DNA of 64,000 nucleotides, from the NCBI GenBank assembly GCA_039030395.1, contig JBCCEF010000004.1:186001-250000 (forward strand). Reading direction: 5' to 3'. The stretch is from Acidobacteriota bacterium (GTDB taxonomy: Bacteria > Acidobacteriota > Thermoanaerobaculia > Multivoradales > JBCCEF01). The notes under the pieces are model-generated. The model saw nothing but the letters and a program-made list of their open reading frames with translations, was not told the origin of the DNA and ran no database searches. Made by a program: the position numbers and the translations under genes. Shown piece after piece: positions 18,227 to 27,406 of the stretch. How positions within the stretch are numbered: the first letter of the stretch is position 1; every line of letters begins with the position of its first letter.

Positions 18227-21124
18227 GTGTCCAAGTCTTCGAAACCCAGCAAACGCCCCGCCCAGCGCCGCCCCCCATCGGGCGCCGTGGCGATTGCGGT
18301 GCGCAATGCCCGCACCCACAACTTGAAAGGCGTCGACTGCCGCATTCCCCACGGTGCCGTGACGGTGGTTACCGGGCCGTCCGGTGCCGGCAAATCCTCC
18401 CTCGCCTTCGACACGGTGTACGCCGAGGGCCAGCGGCGCTTCGTGGAGTCGATGTCCACCTATGCCCGCCAATTCCTCGACCGCATGGAGCGGCCGCCGG
18501 TGGACGCGGTGGACAACATCCTGCCGGCGGTGGCGCTCGAAGCCAAGAACTCGGTGAAGAACGCCCGCTCAACGGTAGGCACCATCACCGAGGCGCACGA
18601 CGTTCTGCGCCTGCTCTACACCCACCTGGGCGAGGTGGAATGCCCGAACGGCCACGGCTCGGCCAGAAGCTTCACCGTCGAGCAGGCGACGGATCTGCTG
18701 GTCGGCGGTGAGGCCGGCGACAAGTTCACCCTGTTGGCGCGATTGCCGCGGCCGAAGAAGGGCGCGACGCCGGCGCTGCGCGAACTGGTGCGCCAGGGCT
18801 TCGCCCGCCGCCTCGACGAAGTCAGCGGAGAAGTCGAAAGCCTCACTCCGTCGGTCCGCTGGGCGACGGCCTGGCCCACCCTGGCCCTGGTGCTCGGACG
18901 CTTCAAGGCCGCCGAGCGTTCCCGCGGCCGCATCGCCGACACCGTCGAAGAAGGCTATCGCCTGGCCAAGGGGCGGATCGAAGCGCTCGCTGCCCCGGCT
19001 GCCGAGGATGTGCCGCCGCGCACCACCTTTCTCGGCCGCGGCCTGCTGTGCACCACCTGCGGCGAGGCCTTCCGACGCCCTACGCCGCCGCTCTTCTCCT
19101 TCAACTCGCCCCTCGGTGCCTGCGTCACTTGTCAGGGCTTCGGCCGGGTGATCGGCATCGATCCGGAGCGGGTGATCCCGGATCGCGGCAAGAGCTTGAA
19201 AGAACGTCCTATCGCGCCCTGGAACACTCCCGCCTACGAGGATCTCTACGACGAGCTGTGGTCCGCCTGCAGGAGCCGTAAAGTACCGCTGACGGTACCC
19301 TGGCAGGACCTCGACGAGGAACACCGCCGGTGGGTGTGGAGCGGCTCCGGCTCGTTCACCAACTTGGACGCTTTTTTCCGCTGGCTGGAGCGGCGGATTT
19401 ACCGGGTCCACGTGCGGGTGCTGTTGGCGCGCTACCGCGCCTACGAGCTGTGTCCGGCCTGTCGGGGGACCCGCTTGAAGCCCGAGGCGCTGGCCGTGCG
19501 GCTGGCCGGCGAGACCTTGCCGCGGCTGACCCGCCGCAGCATCGAAGACCTGCGCCGCTGGCTGGCCGAACGGGAGTGGACGGATTCCCAGCGGGCGCGC
19601 TCCGGTCACCTGCTCGAAGAACTCACTGAGCGGGTGGAGGTGCTGGCGCGGGTGGGGCTCGAATACCTGACCCTCGACCGCCAGGCCCGCACGCTGTCCG
19701 GCGGCGAGACCCAGCGCATCCACTTGGCGGCGGCCCTCGGCTCAGGGCTCACCAGCACCTTGTACGTGCTCGACGAACCCACCATCGGCCTGCACCCGGG
19801 GGACAGCGCCCGGCTCCTCGGTCTGCTGGGGGATCTCGCCGAGCGCGGCAACACGGTGCTGGTGGTGGAGCACGACCGAACCGTGATCGAGGGGGCCGAC
19901 CACGTGATCGATCTCGGTCCGGCGGCCGGTGAGGGTGGTGGGCGGCTGCTGATCCAGGGCACCCCGGCGGAACTGCGGGCCGCGCCGGAGTCGGTCACCG
20001 GTGAGCACCTCGATCGCCGCCCGCCGGCCATCGCCCGCCGCCACCGCGAGCGCCATCGGCGGGAAAAGGTGCGGTCCGCCTTCGGCGACTTGCTCACCAT
20101 CCGGGGCGCCCGGGAGAACAACCTCCGGGACTTCGATGTCCAGATTCCCCTCACGGCGCTGGTGGCGGTCACCGGGGTGTCCGGTTCCGGCAAATCATCG
20201 CTGATCGAAAACGTGCTCTACGGCACCTACCAGCGCTCTCGCGGGGTGGTGGAGGTGGACCCCGGCGAGTGCGACGCCCTCGCAGGACTAGACGATCTGG
20301 CGGACGTGATCCTGGTCGACCAGCGGCCCCTCGGCCGTTCGTCGCGCTCCAACCCGGTGACCTACATCAAGGCCTACGATGAGATCCGCAAGGTGATGGC
20401 CGGGATGGCCGGCGCCGGCATCACCGCCGGGCACTTCTCCTTCAATGTCGACAAGGGCCGCTGCCCGGAATGCAAGGGGACCGGCGTGACGGAGGTTGAC
20501 ATGCAGTTCATGGCCTCCGTGACGGTGGTGTGCGATACCTGTCAGGGGCACCGCTTCCGGCCGGAAGTGCTGGCGGTGGCCTATCGCGGACTGAACATCG
20601 CCGAGGTCCTGGAGCGGACCGTCACCGAAGCCTTGGAGCTGTTCAGCGACCGCCGCGCCCTGGTGCGCAAACTGAACGCCCTGGTCGACGTCGGTCTGGG
20701 GTATCTGCGCCTCGGCCAGCCCACCTCCACCCTCTCCGGCGGCGAGGCGCAGCGCCTCAAGTTGGCCAGTTTCCTCGACCCGTCGGCGCGCCGGAAATCC
20801 GGCAAGAAGGCGAAGAAGGACCGCCCGGGCCGTCTCTTCCTCTTTGACGAGCCCACCACCGGCCTTCACCTGGCGGATATCGAGGTGTTGGTGGAGACCT
20901 TCCGGCGGCTGGTCGAGCAAGGCGACGGCGTCCTGGTGGTGGAGCACAGCCAAGACCTGATCGCCCGGGCCGATTGGATCGTCGACCTCGGACCCGGCGG
21001 TGGCGTCCACGGTGGCGAGCTGCTCTATTCGGGGCCGATCGACGGCTTCCTCGATCGGGTCGAGAGTTCGACGGCGGAGGAGATGCGCCGGTTCCTGGGA
21101 TGGCGGCGCGTCAGCGGATCATGA
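18227..21124 (+). CDS. uvrA: UvrA-family excinuclease ATPase (divergent)
   Basis: DNA damage-recognition ATPase of nucleotide excision repair, about 965 aa. It has two ABC modules: Walker [11 protein letters not shown] near residue 50 and [10 protein letters not shown] near 653, signatures LSGGETQR and LSGGEAQR, and Walker [10 protein letters not shown] and FDEPTTGLH. Both zinc modules are present (CTTC...CVTC and CPEC...CDTC). It departs from the usual UvrA text in several places: [18 protein letters not shown] replaces the familiar NPATYTGVF block, and a Lys/Arg insert (KKAKKDRPG) precedes the last Walker B. It could be a UvrA paralog. The GTG start is chosen for length and the basic N-terminus; ribosome binding site support is poor. 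Confidence 0.88.
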   Translation: MSKSSKPSKRPAQRRPPSGAVAIAVRNARTHNLKGVDCRIPHGAVTVVTGPSGAGKSSLAFDTVYAEGQRRFVESMSTYARQFLDRMERPPVDAVDNILPAVALEAKNSVKNARSTVGTITEAHDVLRLLYTHLGEVECPNGHGSARSFTVEQATDLLVGGEAGDKFTLLARLPRPKKGATPALRELVRQGFARRLDEVSGEVESLTPSVRWATAWPTLALVLGRFKAAERSRGRIADTVEEGYRLAKGRIEALAAPAAEDVPPRTTFLGRGLLCTTCGEAFRRPTPPLFSFNSPLGACVTCQGFGRVIGIDPERVIPDRGKSLKERPIAPWNTPAYEDLYDELWSACRSRKVPLTVPWQDLDEEHRRWVWSGSGSFTNLDAFFRWLERRIYRVHVRVLLARYRAYELCPACRGTRLKPEALAVRLAGETLPRLTRRSIEDLRRWLAEREWTDSQRARSGHLLEELTERVEVLARVGLEYLTLDRQARTLSGGETQRIHLAAALGSGLTSTLYVLDEPTIGLHPGDSARLLGLLGDLAERGNTVLVVEHDRTVIEGADHVIDLGPAAGEGGGRLLIQGTPAELRAAPESVTGEHLDRRPPAIARRHRERHRREKVRSAFGDLLTIRGARENNLRDFDVQIPLTALVAVTGVSGSGKSSLIENVLYGTYQRSRGVVEVDPGECDALAGLDDLADVILVDQRPLGRSSRSNPVTYIKAYDEIRKVMAGMAGAGITAGHFSFNVDKGRCPECKGTGVTEVDMQFMASVTVVCDTCQGHRFRPEVLAVAYRGLNIAEVLERTVTEALELFSDRRALVRKLNALVDVGLGYLRLGQPTSTLSGGEAQRLKLASFLDPSARRKSGKKAKKDRPGRLFLFDEPTTGLHLADIEVLVETFRRLVEQGDGVLVVEHSQDLIARADWIVDLGPGGGVHGGELLYSGPIDGFLDRVESSTAEEMRRFLGWRRVSGS

Positions 21125-21194
21125 GAAACCTGTAACCGTCTCTCTCCGTCGTGCGCCAGTATCGATGATCGGCAATGACCGCGGGAGAGTGAAG

Positions 21195-21962
21195 ATGAAT
21201 CCGACAGTGAGAGAAGGATCCTTCGGGGCAGCCGTCGAACGGCTGACGGAGATTTTGGTCGAGCGAGGTTTCCTCGAAGAGACCACCCACACCTTCGGCC
21301 GGCTGGTGCGCATGGCGGTGAAGGAGTTCCAGTCGCGGCACGTCGACGAGCGCGGCCGCGCGCTGGTGGTGGACGGCATCGTCGGGCCCCTCACCTGGTG
21401 GGCGCTCGAAAACGAAGACAACCGTTCCATCCTGGAGCCGCCGCCCCTCGGCGATCTCACCGCCCTGCCGCCGGAGGGTGGATCCCCACGCGGCCGCGCC
21501 GCCCTCGCCGTCGCCCTGGCGGAGATGCGCGACGGTGCCCGGGAGCAGGGCGCCAACAACAGCGGTCCGTGGATCGAGAAGTACCTGAACGGCATTCTCG
21601 ATCCGCCGGCCAACTGGTGTGCCGCCTTCGTGAGCTGGTGCTACGACCAGCATCCGAATGGCGCTCCCTTCCGCTACAGCCTCGGTGCCCGCAACATTCG
21701 CGAACAATTCCGCAATAAGGGTTGGCTGTACGACTCCGAAGAGGTCACGCCGGAGCCCGGTGACATCATCGTTTGGTGGCGCGATCAGCCGAATAGCTGG
21801 AAAGGGCACATCGGCCTGGTCCACCACGTCTCCGCCGGCATCGTCTACACCGTCGAGGGCAACAAGGGTGGATTCCCGGCACCGGTCAATGTGTTCGACT
21901 ACGTCCAGGGTCGGATCGACAAGCTGTTGGGCTTTGGACGGGTCCCGGACATCTTCGACTAG
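21195..21962 (+). CDS. Peptidoglycan-binding and CHAP-type amidase protein
   Basis: A 255-aa protein with an N-terminal peptidoglycan-binding domain (LTEILVERGFL to DGIVGPLTWWAL, residues 12-75) and a C-terminal CHAP/NlpC-like hydrolase domain. The likely catalytic Cys is in NWCAAFVSWCY and the His in GHIGLVHHV; EGNK may supply the third polar residue. It would cleave or remodel cell-wall peptide bonds. No signal peptide is visible from ATG 21195, which has GGGAGAG upstream, so export may be unconventional or the protein acts like a phage or bacteriocin lysin. The TAG stop is the start of repeat copy A. Confidence 0.8.
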   Translation: MNPTVREGSFGAAVERLTEILVERGFLEETTHTFGRLVRMAVKEFQSRHVDERGRALVVDGIVGPLTWWALENEDNRSILEPPPLGDLTALPPEGGSPRGRAALAVALAEMRDGAREQGANNSGPWIEKYLNGILDPPANWCAAFVSWCYDQHPNGAPFRYSLGARNIREQFRNKGWLYDSEEVTPEPGDIIVWWRDQPNSWKGHIGLVHHVSAGIVYTVEGNKGGFPAPVNVFDYVQGRIDKLLGFGRVPDIFD

Positions 21963-22130
21963 CAGACTTGCTGAACAACGGCTTCGCCTATGCTTTCAGC
22001 AAGTCCGCTAGTGGTTCGTTTCGAGGGGGCTGGGCGCCAGCCCGCGGTCCGCCCCTCGCCCGAGAGAACAGCATTCTCGGTCTCACCCCATCCTCGGCGG
22101 CTCGCGCCGCCGCCTCGCTCTTCGGGTTCG
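21959..22130 (+). repeat. CTAG-bounded palindromic element, copy A
   Basis: It begins at the stop codon of the CHAP gene (CTAG 21959-21962). Hairpin 1 (21959-22011) pairs CTAGCAGACTTGCTGAA with TTCAGCAAGTCCGCTAG. Hairpin 2 (22060-22080) is CCGAGA-loop-TCTCGG, with GAACAGC in the loop. Hairpin 3 (22096-22111) is GGCGGC-TCGC-GCCGCC. The text of hairpin 2 and its flank is shared with copy B. The right end is not clearly kept. Confidence 0.65.
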
Positions 22131-22256
22131 GAAGCGACCTGCTCAAGCAGCAGCTCGCTCGTGCCAGGGCGTGAATGTCGTTTGACGGCGGGCACAGGCG
22201 GTTGGGAAACTGGGTCGGCCCACTCGATCTTCCATCCCGACCCAGGAGCCCGCCCG

Positions 22257-22820
22257 ATGAACGAATCCTCACCGTCCGCCCACCTCGACACCCTCGCGCA
22301 GCACGCCGAACGGACCACGGCGGAAGTGCGGGAGACTTTCGGGCGCCATTCCAAGGAGGCGCTGTGCTGGAAGCCGGCGCCGAAGGTGTGGTCCATCACG
22401 GAGGTGGTCGATCACCTGGTGGTGGCCACCGATGATTACCGGCCGCGGCTCGATGCCGCCATCGAACGGGCGCCGGAGAGTTCAGTACCCTACAAACCCA
22501 CCTGGTTCGGGGGCTGGTTCGTCGGCATGTTGGCACCCGGTAAGCGACCCATGAAGACTTCCAAGATCTTCTATCCAACGGCCGCCGCGGTCGATCCCGC
22601 AGCCGTACTGGAGCGCTTCGAGAACCGCCAGGAGTTACTCGTCGGCTGGATCGATCGAGCGACCGGGCGGGATCTCAACGGCACCAAGCTCAACACCGCC
22701 CTGAAGATCTTGCCGAAGATCTCGATCGGCGACGCCCTCGACCTGCTGGTCACCCACCAGCGCCGCCATCTGGAGCAGATCGAGCGGTCGCTGGCGCATC
22801 CGGAGTTTCCCGGGTCCTAG
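22257..22820 (+). CDS. DinB family protein
   Basis: A 187-aa four-helix DinB/YfiT-like protein. Typical features are KPAPKVWSITEVVDHLVV in the second helix and THQRRHLEQIE near the C-terminus, which with an upstream His form the metal-binding triad of this family. Members are metal-dependent thiol (for example bacillithiol) transferases or hydrolases. Start ATG 22257 follows CAGGAG. The 3' end overlaps the convergent deiodinase-like gene by 71 bp. Confidence 0.82.
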   Translation: MNESSPSAHLDTLAQHAERTTAEVRETFGRHSKEALCWKPAPKVWSITEVVDHLVVATDDYRPRLDAAIERAPESSVPYKPTWFGGWFVGMLAPGKRPMKTSKIFYPTAAAVDPAAVLERFENRQELLVGWIDRATGRDLNGTKLNTALKILPKISIGDALDLLVTHQRRHLEQIERSLAHPEFPGS

Positions 22821-23484
22821 GTTCTGGCGTCCTAGGCGCCAGCAGCCCGTCGAGCGCTCGACGGATTTCCTGGGGATCGATCCACACCTGGCGTGAGGCG
22901 ATGCGGCCGTTGCGGTCGATCACGAAGGCCGAGGCTGAGGCGGCGCCCCACTCGCGCCACACGGCGTCGTCCAGGCGATCGACGGCGAAGGGCAGCTCGA
23001 CCTCCGGCCGGTTCAATCCCAAGCGCTGCCGCGATTCCTTCGCCAGGGAGATGCGTTCGTCGAGGCTTTCGGGCTGGGCGAGGCGGATACCCGTCAGGCG
23101 GTTGATCCAGGGATTCCACTCGCCCTCGGCATAGGGGCTCTTCGAGCCTTGTGGATGCGCCTCCACAGTGTAGACCAGCAGAAAACCCACCCGTTCACGG
23201 TAGTCGGCGATCAGGTCGCGCATCCAGTGGCGGCGATAGCGGTAGACCGGGCAACTGTGGCTGCCGAACTGGATCACCAGCGGCCGTTCGCCGAGGAGGT
23301 CCGCCAGCACGATCTCGCCGCCGTCAACGGACGGCAGGGTGAAGGCCGGCGCCGGCTGGCCGACCTCTGGGGCGGTGGTCGCGAAGTGGGCGAGGCGAGG
23401 ACCGGCGGAGCGCGGGAAACACCCGCCGCTTGCCGCCAACAGGAGCGCCAGAACGGCGAGCGGGTAGAGAAGTCGGTAGGTCAC
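22750..23484 (-). CDS. Deiodinase-like thioredoxin-fold lipoprotein
   Basis: A 244-aa lipoprotein (lipobox ASGGC near residue 22) with a thioredoxin fold. The sequence QPAPAFTLPSVDGGEI, then VIQFGSHSCPVYRYR and FLLVYTVEAHP, matches the iodothyronine deiodinase-like family. Cys stands where animal enzymes have selenocysteine. The bacterial role is probably thiol redox or peroxide reduction at the membrane. The last 30 residues are Pro/Ala/Arg-rich and lie over the 3' end of the dinB-like gene, so the tail may be a read-through extension. Confidence 0.78.
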   Translation of the reverse strand: MTYRLLYPLAVLALLLAASGGCFPRSAGPRLAHFATTAPEVGQPAPAFTLPSVDGGEIVLADLLGERPLVIQFGSHSCPVYRYRRHWMRDLIADYRERVGFLLVYTVEAHPQGSKSPYAEGEWNPWINRLTGIRLAQPESLDERISLAKESRQRLGLNRPEVELPFAVDRLDDAVWREWGAASASAFVIDRNGRIASRQVWIDPQEIRRALDGLLAPRTPEPRTRETPDAPATARSAPDGGAGG

Positions 23485-23535
23485 ACCCGCTGATACTCGC
23501 CGCTCCGCCGGTCGGATTCTTCGCCGCCGGGATCC

Positions 23536-23736
23536 TCAACGCGCCGGCGACAGGCCGAGCAGCCGTGACGGCAGGAACAGGAGCGCTTTCAAGAAGGCGA
23601 AAACCCCTTCCACGGCAATTCCCACCAGCCGGAATGGCAGCAAGAGAAGCCAGACGAAGGGATAGATCACCAGCGCCAGCAGGGCGATGGGCCAACAAAT
23701 GACCAAGACGATCAGCCAGAGTAGGAAGCTTTTCAT
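23536..23736 (-). CDS. Small hydrophobic membrane protein
   Basis: A 66-aa protein that is almost entirely hydrophobic, with an N-terminal helix (FLLWLIVLVICWPIALLALV) and a second segment (YPFVWLLLLPFRLVGIAVEG). Start 23736 is supported by AGGAAAGG upstream. Similar short proteins occur widely without a known function. It may be co-transcribed with the deiodinase-like gene 51 bp downstream. Confidence 0.6.
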   Translation of the reverse strand: MKSFLLWLIVLVICWPIALLALVIYPFVWLLLLPFRLVGIAVEGVFAFLKALLFLPSRLLGLSPAR

Positions 23737-23824
23737 GGCCTTTCCTACGCTCGAGCCGGGGTGAAAGTTCCAACGCGCTGCCCGGAGCGTCCTACTGGCA
23801 CGGCTCTTGTTAGGATTTCTTGCC

Positions 23825-24793
23825 ATGCTCACCGATTCCCCTGCTGCCTGGAAGAGAGTCCTGGGAACCCTCGCCGGGGTGTTCCTAGGTGCCGTTTTCT
23901 TGTTCGCCGTGTGGGCCAAGGGCCTCGATCCGGCGGCCTTCGCCGATCAGATCACGATGGAGGGACTGGATTTCCTGCTGCCGGCGATGGCCGTGGCGGT
24001 AATCGCCCTGGCCCTCGAAGCGGGCCTCGGAGCGGCCCTGCTGCTCGGCCTGCGCCGCGCCTGGGTGCTGTGGCCGACGGTCGCCCTGGTGATCTTCTTT
24101 CTGTTCCTGACCGGCCGCAATTACTGGCTGACGGCTCGCGGCCTGCGGGATCCGAGCGAGTCCTGCGGCTGTTTTGGCAGTCTGGTGACCCGCACCCCGG
24201 CGGAGGCCTTCTGGCAGGACCTTCTGCTGCTGGGCGTTCCCGCCCTGTTGATGTTCCTCGGCAGGAAGCGCACGGCCGGCGGCGGTGTCTGGAAGGGCGC
24301 CGTGGCCGGCGTGGCCGCTCTGGCCGCCATGCTGTTCGCCTGGAAGTCTCCGGAACTGCCCCTCGACAATCTCGCCACCCGCCTGAAGGCCGGCGTGGAG
24401 GCTCAGGAGCTGTGCGTCGGCGAGGGCGTGGAGGCGGCCTGCCTGGCAGACATCGTTCCGGAACTGGAGGAAGGGCGCCATTGGGTGGTTCTGGCGAACC
24501 CCGACACGACAGAGTTGACGGACGCCATCGACTCCCTGAACGAGCGCGCCCTGGCCGTCCTCGATGGCGAGGCCGATCCATTGTGGGTACTCTCCGGCGG
24601 CACCGGCGAAGAGCTGCAGGCCTTCTACTGGCAGTGGGGGCCGGTTTTCGAGCTGCGCGAAACGCCGCCGCCGCTGTTCGATGCGATGCACCGGCGCCTG
24701 CCGCGCTCTTTCGAGGTGCTGAACGGCGAGGTGGTGGCGACCGTGGCCGGCCTGCCGCCGTGGTTGGCTGGCAGCAGTCTTGCTGAGAAATAG
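23825..24793 (+). CDS. MauE/DoxX-like membrane redox protein
   Basis: A 322-aa protein whose N-terminal half has four or five membrane helices and the motif ESCGCFGSLV, as in MauE-type proteins that pass electrons to partner thioredoxins. A soluble C-terminal domain (from about residue 205) contains two further cysteines (ELCVGEGVEAACLAD) and may be thioredoxin-like. Start ATG 23825 follows AGGA. The thioredoxin-like gene 87 bp downstream is a natural partner, so together they may supply reducing equivalents to exported proteins. Confidence 0.7.
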   Translation: MLTDSPAAWKRVLGTLAGVFLGAVFLFAVWAKGLDPAAFADQITMEGLDFLLPAMAVAVIALALEAGLGAALLLGLRRAWVLWPTVALVIFFLFLTGRNYWLTARGLRDPSESCGCFGSLVTRTPAEAFWQDLLLLGVPALLMFLGRKRTAGGGVWKGAVAGVAALAAMLFAWKSPELPLDNLATRLKAGVEAQELCVGEGVEAACLADIVPELEEGRHWVVLANPDTTELTDAIDSLNERALAVLDGEADPLWVLSGGTGEELQAFYWQWGPVFELRETPPPLFDAMHRRLPRSFEVLNGEVVATVAGLPPWLAGSSLAEK

Positions 24794-24880
24794 CGGCAAC
24801 CGGCAACCGATTGAGGAATGCCACGTGGATGGCCCGCCGTCCGCTGATCGATCCCCACACCAATGCGAGGATTTTTAGAT

Positions 24881-25732
24881 ATGACCCATGCCCTGTTCCC
24901 AGGTTCTTCGTCCCGGCTCTCCCGGAATGCCGCCGTTGGCGTCATTCTGGCGCTCTTGTTGAGCGTTCCGGCCCTCGCCCAGATGATGCCGGCGGATTCG
25001 CTGCTGCGTGACTTTCAGCTCACCGGCGATGTGATCCTCGAGGTCGACGGCCAGGTCGTCGAGAAGGCGGAGATCTACCAGTCGCAGCGAGCGGCAGGCT
25101 TCTTGATCCTGTCCTCCGCCCTGCCGGAGCCGACGCTGATCATGCCGCGGGCCGGTTCCGTGGAGTCCGTCAGCGTAATGAAGCTCGCCCGCCGCGACGG
25201 CGGCAGCATCGACATTCTGGCGGACGCCGAGCTGACCCCCCACGGCCGATTCACGCCGAAGGGCCAGAACATCGCATTCTCCGTCGGCGGCAAGGCTGCG
25301 GTGCTCAAGCCGAAGCCGTACCTGCTCGGTCTGCAGGATGCGCAGGCCTTGCTGGACTACAGTCCTGAGTACCAGCGAACGGCGGACAACTACACCCCTG
25401 ATGCCCAGGCCATGGCGGCGCTCAAGGCCCAGGGTAGGGACGTCAAGGTACGGGTGTACTTCGGCTCCTGGTGCCCGGCCTGCGCTCGCGCCGTGCCGCC
25501 CCTGCTCCAGGTGGCTAACGAGCTGGAGGGTTCCAGCATCGATTTCGAGTTCTACGGTTTGCCGACTCCCTTCGGTGACGAACCGGCGGCCAAGAAAGAC
25601 GACGTCGGCAGCGTGCCGACGGGCATCGTCTACGTGGACGGCAAAGAGGTCGGTCGCCTGCGCGGCGGTCCCGCCTGGCGTTTGCCGGAGCTGACCCTGG
25701 ACGACATCGTCGCTGGCCGCTATCAAGGCTAG
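24881..25732 (+). CDS. Secreted thioredoxin-like protein
   Basis: A 283-aa exported protein. It has a long signal sequence (SRLSRNAAVGVILALLLSVPALAQ), an unrecognised beta-rich domain of about 130 residues, and a C-terminal thioredoxin domain with the redox motif FGSWCPACARAVPP (CPAC). The ribosome binding site GAGG at 24867 fits ATG 24881. It follows a MauE-like protein, which suggests a membrane-to-periplasm electron relay. The TAG stop belongs to repeat copy B. Confidence 0.8.
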   Translation: MTHALFPGSSSRLSRNAAVGVILALLLSVPALAQMMPADSLLRDFQLTGDVILEVDGQVVEKAEIYQSQRAAGFLILSSALPEPTLIMPRAGSVESVSVMKLARRDGGSIDILADAELTPHGRFTPKGQNIAFSVGGKAAVLKPKPYLLGLQDAQALLDYSPEYQRTADNYTPDAQAMAALKAQGRDVKVRVYFGSWCPACARAVPPLLQVANELEGSSIDFEFYGLPTPFGDEPAAKKDDVGSVPTGIVYVDGKEVGRLRGGPAWRLPELTLDDIVAGRYQG

Positions 25733-25933
25733 CAGGTTGCTGAGAACGGCCTTCGGCCTATAATTTCAGCTGCCCTGCTAGCTTTCTTTTCCAGGGGGAT
25801 CGACGCCCTCTCGCCCGAGAGAACAGCATTCTCGGGCTCACCCCCGTCCACGGCGCCTACGGCGCCGCCGAATCCTGTGGGCCCGGTCACGGGGTGCTGA
25901 ACGTCCTGTCGAAGTTTTTCAGCGCCCTGCTAG
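25729..25933 (+). repeat. CTAG-bounded palindromic element, copy B (most complete)
   Basis: The 205-bp element starts at the stop codon of the thioredoxin-like gene and ends in CTAG (25930-25933). The ends are inverted: CTAGCAGGTTGCTGAGAA at the left, and at the right the complement of CTAGCAGGGCGCTGAAAA. Inside are hairpin 1 (25729-25781), hairpin 2 CCGAGA/TCTCGG (25815-25835), hairpin 3 GGCGCC-TAC-GGCGCC (25852-25866), and a right-end hairpin GGTGCTGAA/TTCAGCGCC (about 25893-25926). The CTAG at both ends looks like a 4-bp target duplication. Confidence 0.7.
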
Positions 25934-26020
25934 GTCGCCTCCGATCGGGGATGTTTCGAGTCCTGCCGTTCAACGCCCGGCTTCGGTCGGGCGTTGGTCG
26001 TTTCTGGGTGACCACCAAAG

Positions 26021-26048
26021 AAAAACGGCCGGCCCGCAGGCCGGCCGT
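26021..26048 (-). terminator. Rho-independent terminator of the IPTL-CTERM gene
   Basis: A perfect 10-bp stem (ACGGCCGGCC 26025-26034 with GGCCGGCCGT 26039-26048, loop CGCA) is followed on the minus strand by a run of five U. It lies 25 bp past the stop of the minus-strand gene ending at 26073. Confidence 0.9.
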
Positions 26049-26072
26049 CTGAGTACTGCCGGAACCGGTGGA

Positions 26073-27215
26073 TTACGCCTGGCGGCGGCGCATCAGGAGC
26101 GTCGCGCTGCCGAGGAGCAGGAGGACCAGCAGGACGAATCCGATGGTGCCGAGAGTCGGAATCTCCAGGATGCTGGCCTGGGCCACCACCGTGTTGGTCG
26201 AGGCGTCGTTGGCTCCGTCGTTGTCGGCGTTGTCACCGGCGACCGAGGCGGTATTGACGATCGGACCCTCGATGTCGTTCACCTGCACGGTGATGTTGCA
26301 AATCGCCGTAGCGCCGTTGGCGAGAGCGCCGATGGTCCAGGTCCACGGCGGTCCGTTGATGCCGCCGCAGTCGTCGGAGACGTAGGTCACCTCCGCCGGC
26401 AGCATGTCCGTCACCACCACGTTGGTGTCGTCGTCCGGACCGTTGTTGGTCACCGTCACGGTATAGACCAGGGTGCCGCCGGGGGCCACCGAGCCGCCGC
26501 CGTCGTCGGTCTTGGTGATGTCCAGATCCGACTCACCGCCGCAGGTGGTGATACGGAGATCGTTGATCGCCCAGCCGGTGCGATTGACGACGGTGGTGGC
26601 AAAGAGTTCGAAGTCGATCGTGACGCTCGCCATGCCGGCGAAGGCCGACAGGTCGACGGTTTCCGTGACCGGTCCCGTGGCGGCGGTAGTGGCGACGCTG
26701 AAGACGTTCGTGCCGTTGACGTTCACGTCGCCCATGTCGAAGCTGACGAATATCTCGTACCAGTGCTCCCAGCTCATCTCGATGGGAGCGGTGAGGCTGC
26801 TGAAATCGAAGGTCTGGGACAGGGTGCTGGCGGACGAAGGACTTTGGTTGGCGTAGCAACCGTCGAGGTTCGTCGCCCAGGCGCCCCAGCCGGCCGGCGG
26901 CTCCGGCCGCGGGGTGGTGTCGCAGTCGTCGAACACGCCATTGACGGTCGTACCGCGCTCCCAGTCGCCGGCACCGCCGACGGTCCAACCGCCATCGTCG
27001 GTCTCGAAGTCGTTGAAGTAGAAGTCCGTCGGCGAACCGGACGGACAGACGATGCCGCCTAGGCTGCCGGTACCGGGCGTACCCGGGACGCCGGCGGCGT
27101 CAGCATCGAGTTCGGCCTGTTCTTGTGCCGTTTGGGCGGCGACCGGCGCCAGGGCGAGACCGGCGACGAGCACCGTCCCAAGAGAAATACGCAGGATTGA
27201 TTTCCAGGTGGACAT
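26073..27215 (-). CDS. Secreted DUF11-repeat protein with IPTL-type C-terminal sorting signal
   Basis: A 380-aa exported surface protein. Start 27215 is chosen because AGGAGGGG precedes it and a signal peptide follows (LGTVLVAGLALAPVAAQ). The middle is a jelly-roll-like domain with paired cysteines (DDCDTTPRPEPP; ITTCGG). Next is a DUF11 repeat (DITKTDDGGGSVAPGGTLVY to ITVQVN). The end is IPTLGTIGFVLLVLLLLGSA then LLMRRRQ: the IPTL motif, a membrane helix and a basic tail, as in IPTL-CTERM proteins processed by exosortase-like systems. No sorting enzyme gene is visible in this window. Confidence 0.85.
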   Translation of the reverse strand: MSTWKSILRISLGTVLVAGLALAPVAAQTAQEQAELDADAAGVPGTPGTGSLGGIVCPSGSPTDFYFNDFETDDGGWTVGGAGDWERGTTVNGVFDDCDTTPRPEPPAGWGAWATNLDGCYANQSPSSASTLSQTFDFSSLTAPIEMSWEHWYEIFVSFDMGDVNVNGTNVFSVATTAATGPVTETVDLSAFAGMASVTIDFELFATTVVNRTGWAINDLRITTCGGESDLDITKTDDGGGSVAPGGTLVYTVTVTNNGPDDDTNVVVTDMLPAEVTYVSDDCGGINGPPWTWTIGALANGATAICNITVQVNDIEGPIVNTASVAGDNADNDGANDASTNTVVAQASILEIPTLGTIGFVLLVLLLLGSATLLMRRRQA

Positions 27216-27406
27216 AGAAAGTGGCCCCTCCTTCCGGGGTGGAACAAAATCAGGACCGGTCCGTGAGTGGACCTTTGCCGGGTCGAGATTCAAATTGGTC
27301 CGGTTGAGTCCTGAAGTGTGTAATTTGCCAAATGCTACGGCAGGGATATACCCATGTCAATGGTTGGATTTACGGGTGCAGAGGTGTATCGCGGCGCCGG
27401 GCCGGC

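Noticed and set aside
16666-18459. A 597-codon minus-strand open frame opposite the radical SAM gene
   Set aside because: Low-complexity text and no ribosome binding site; the plus strand holds the CxxxCxxC enzyme.
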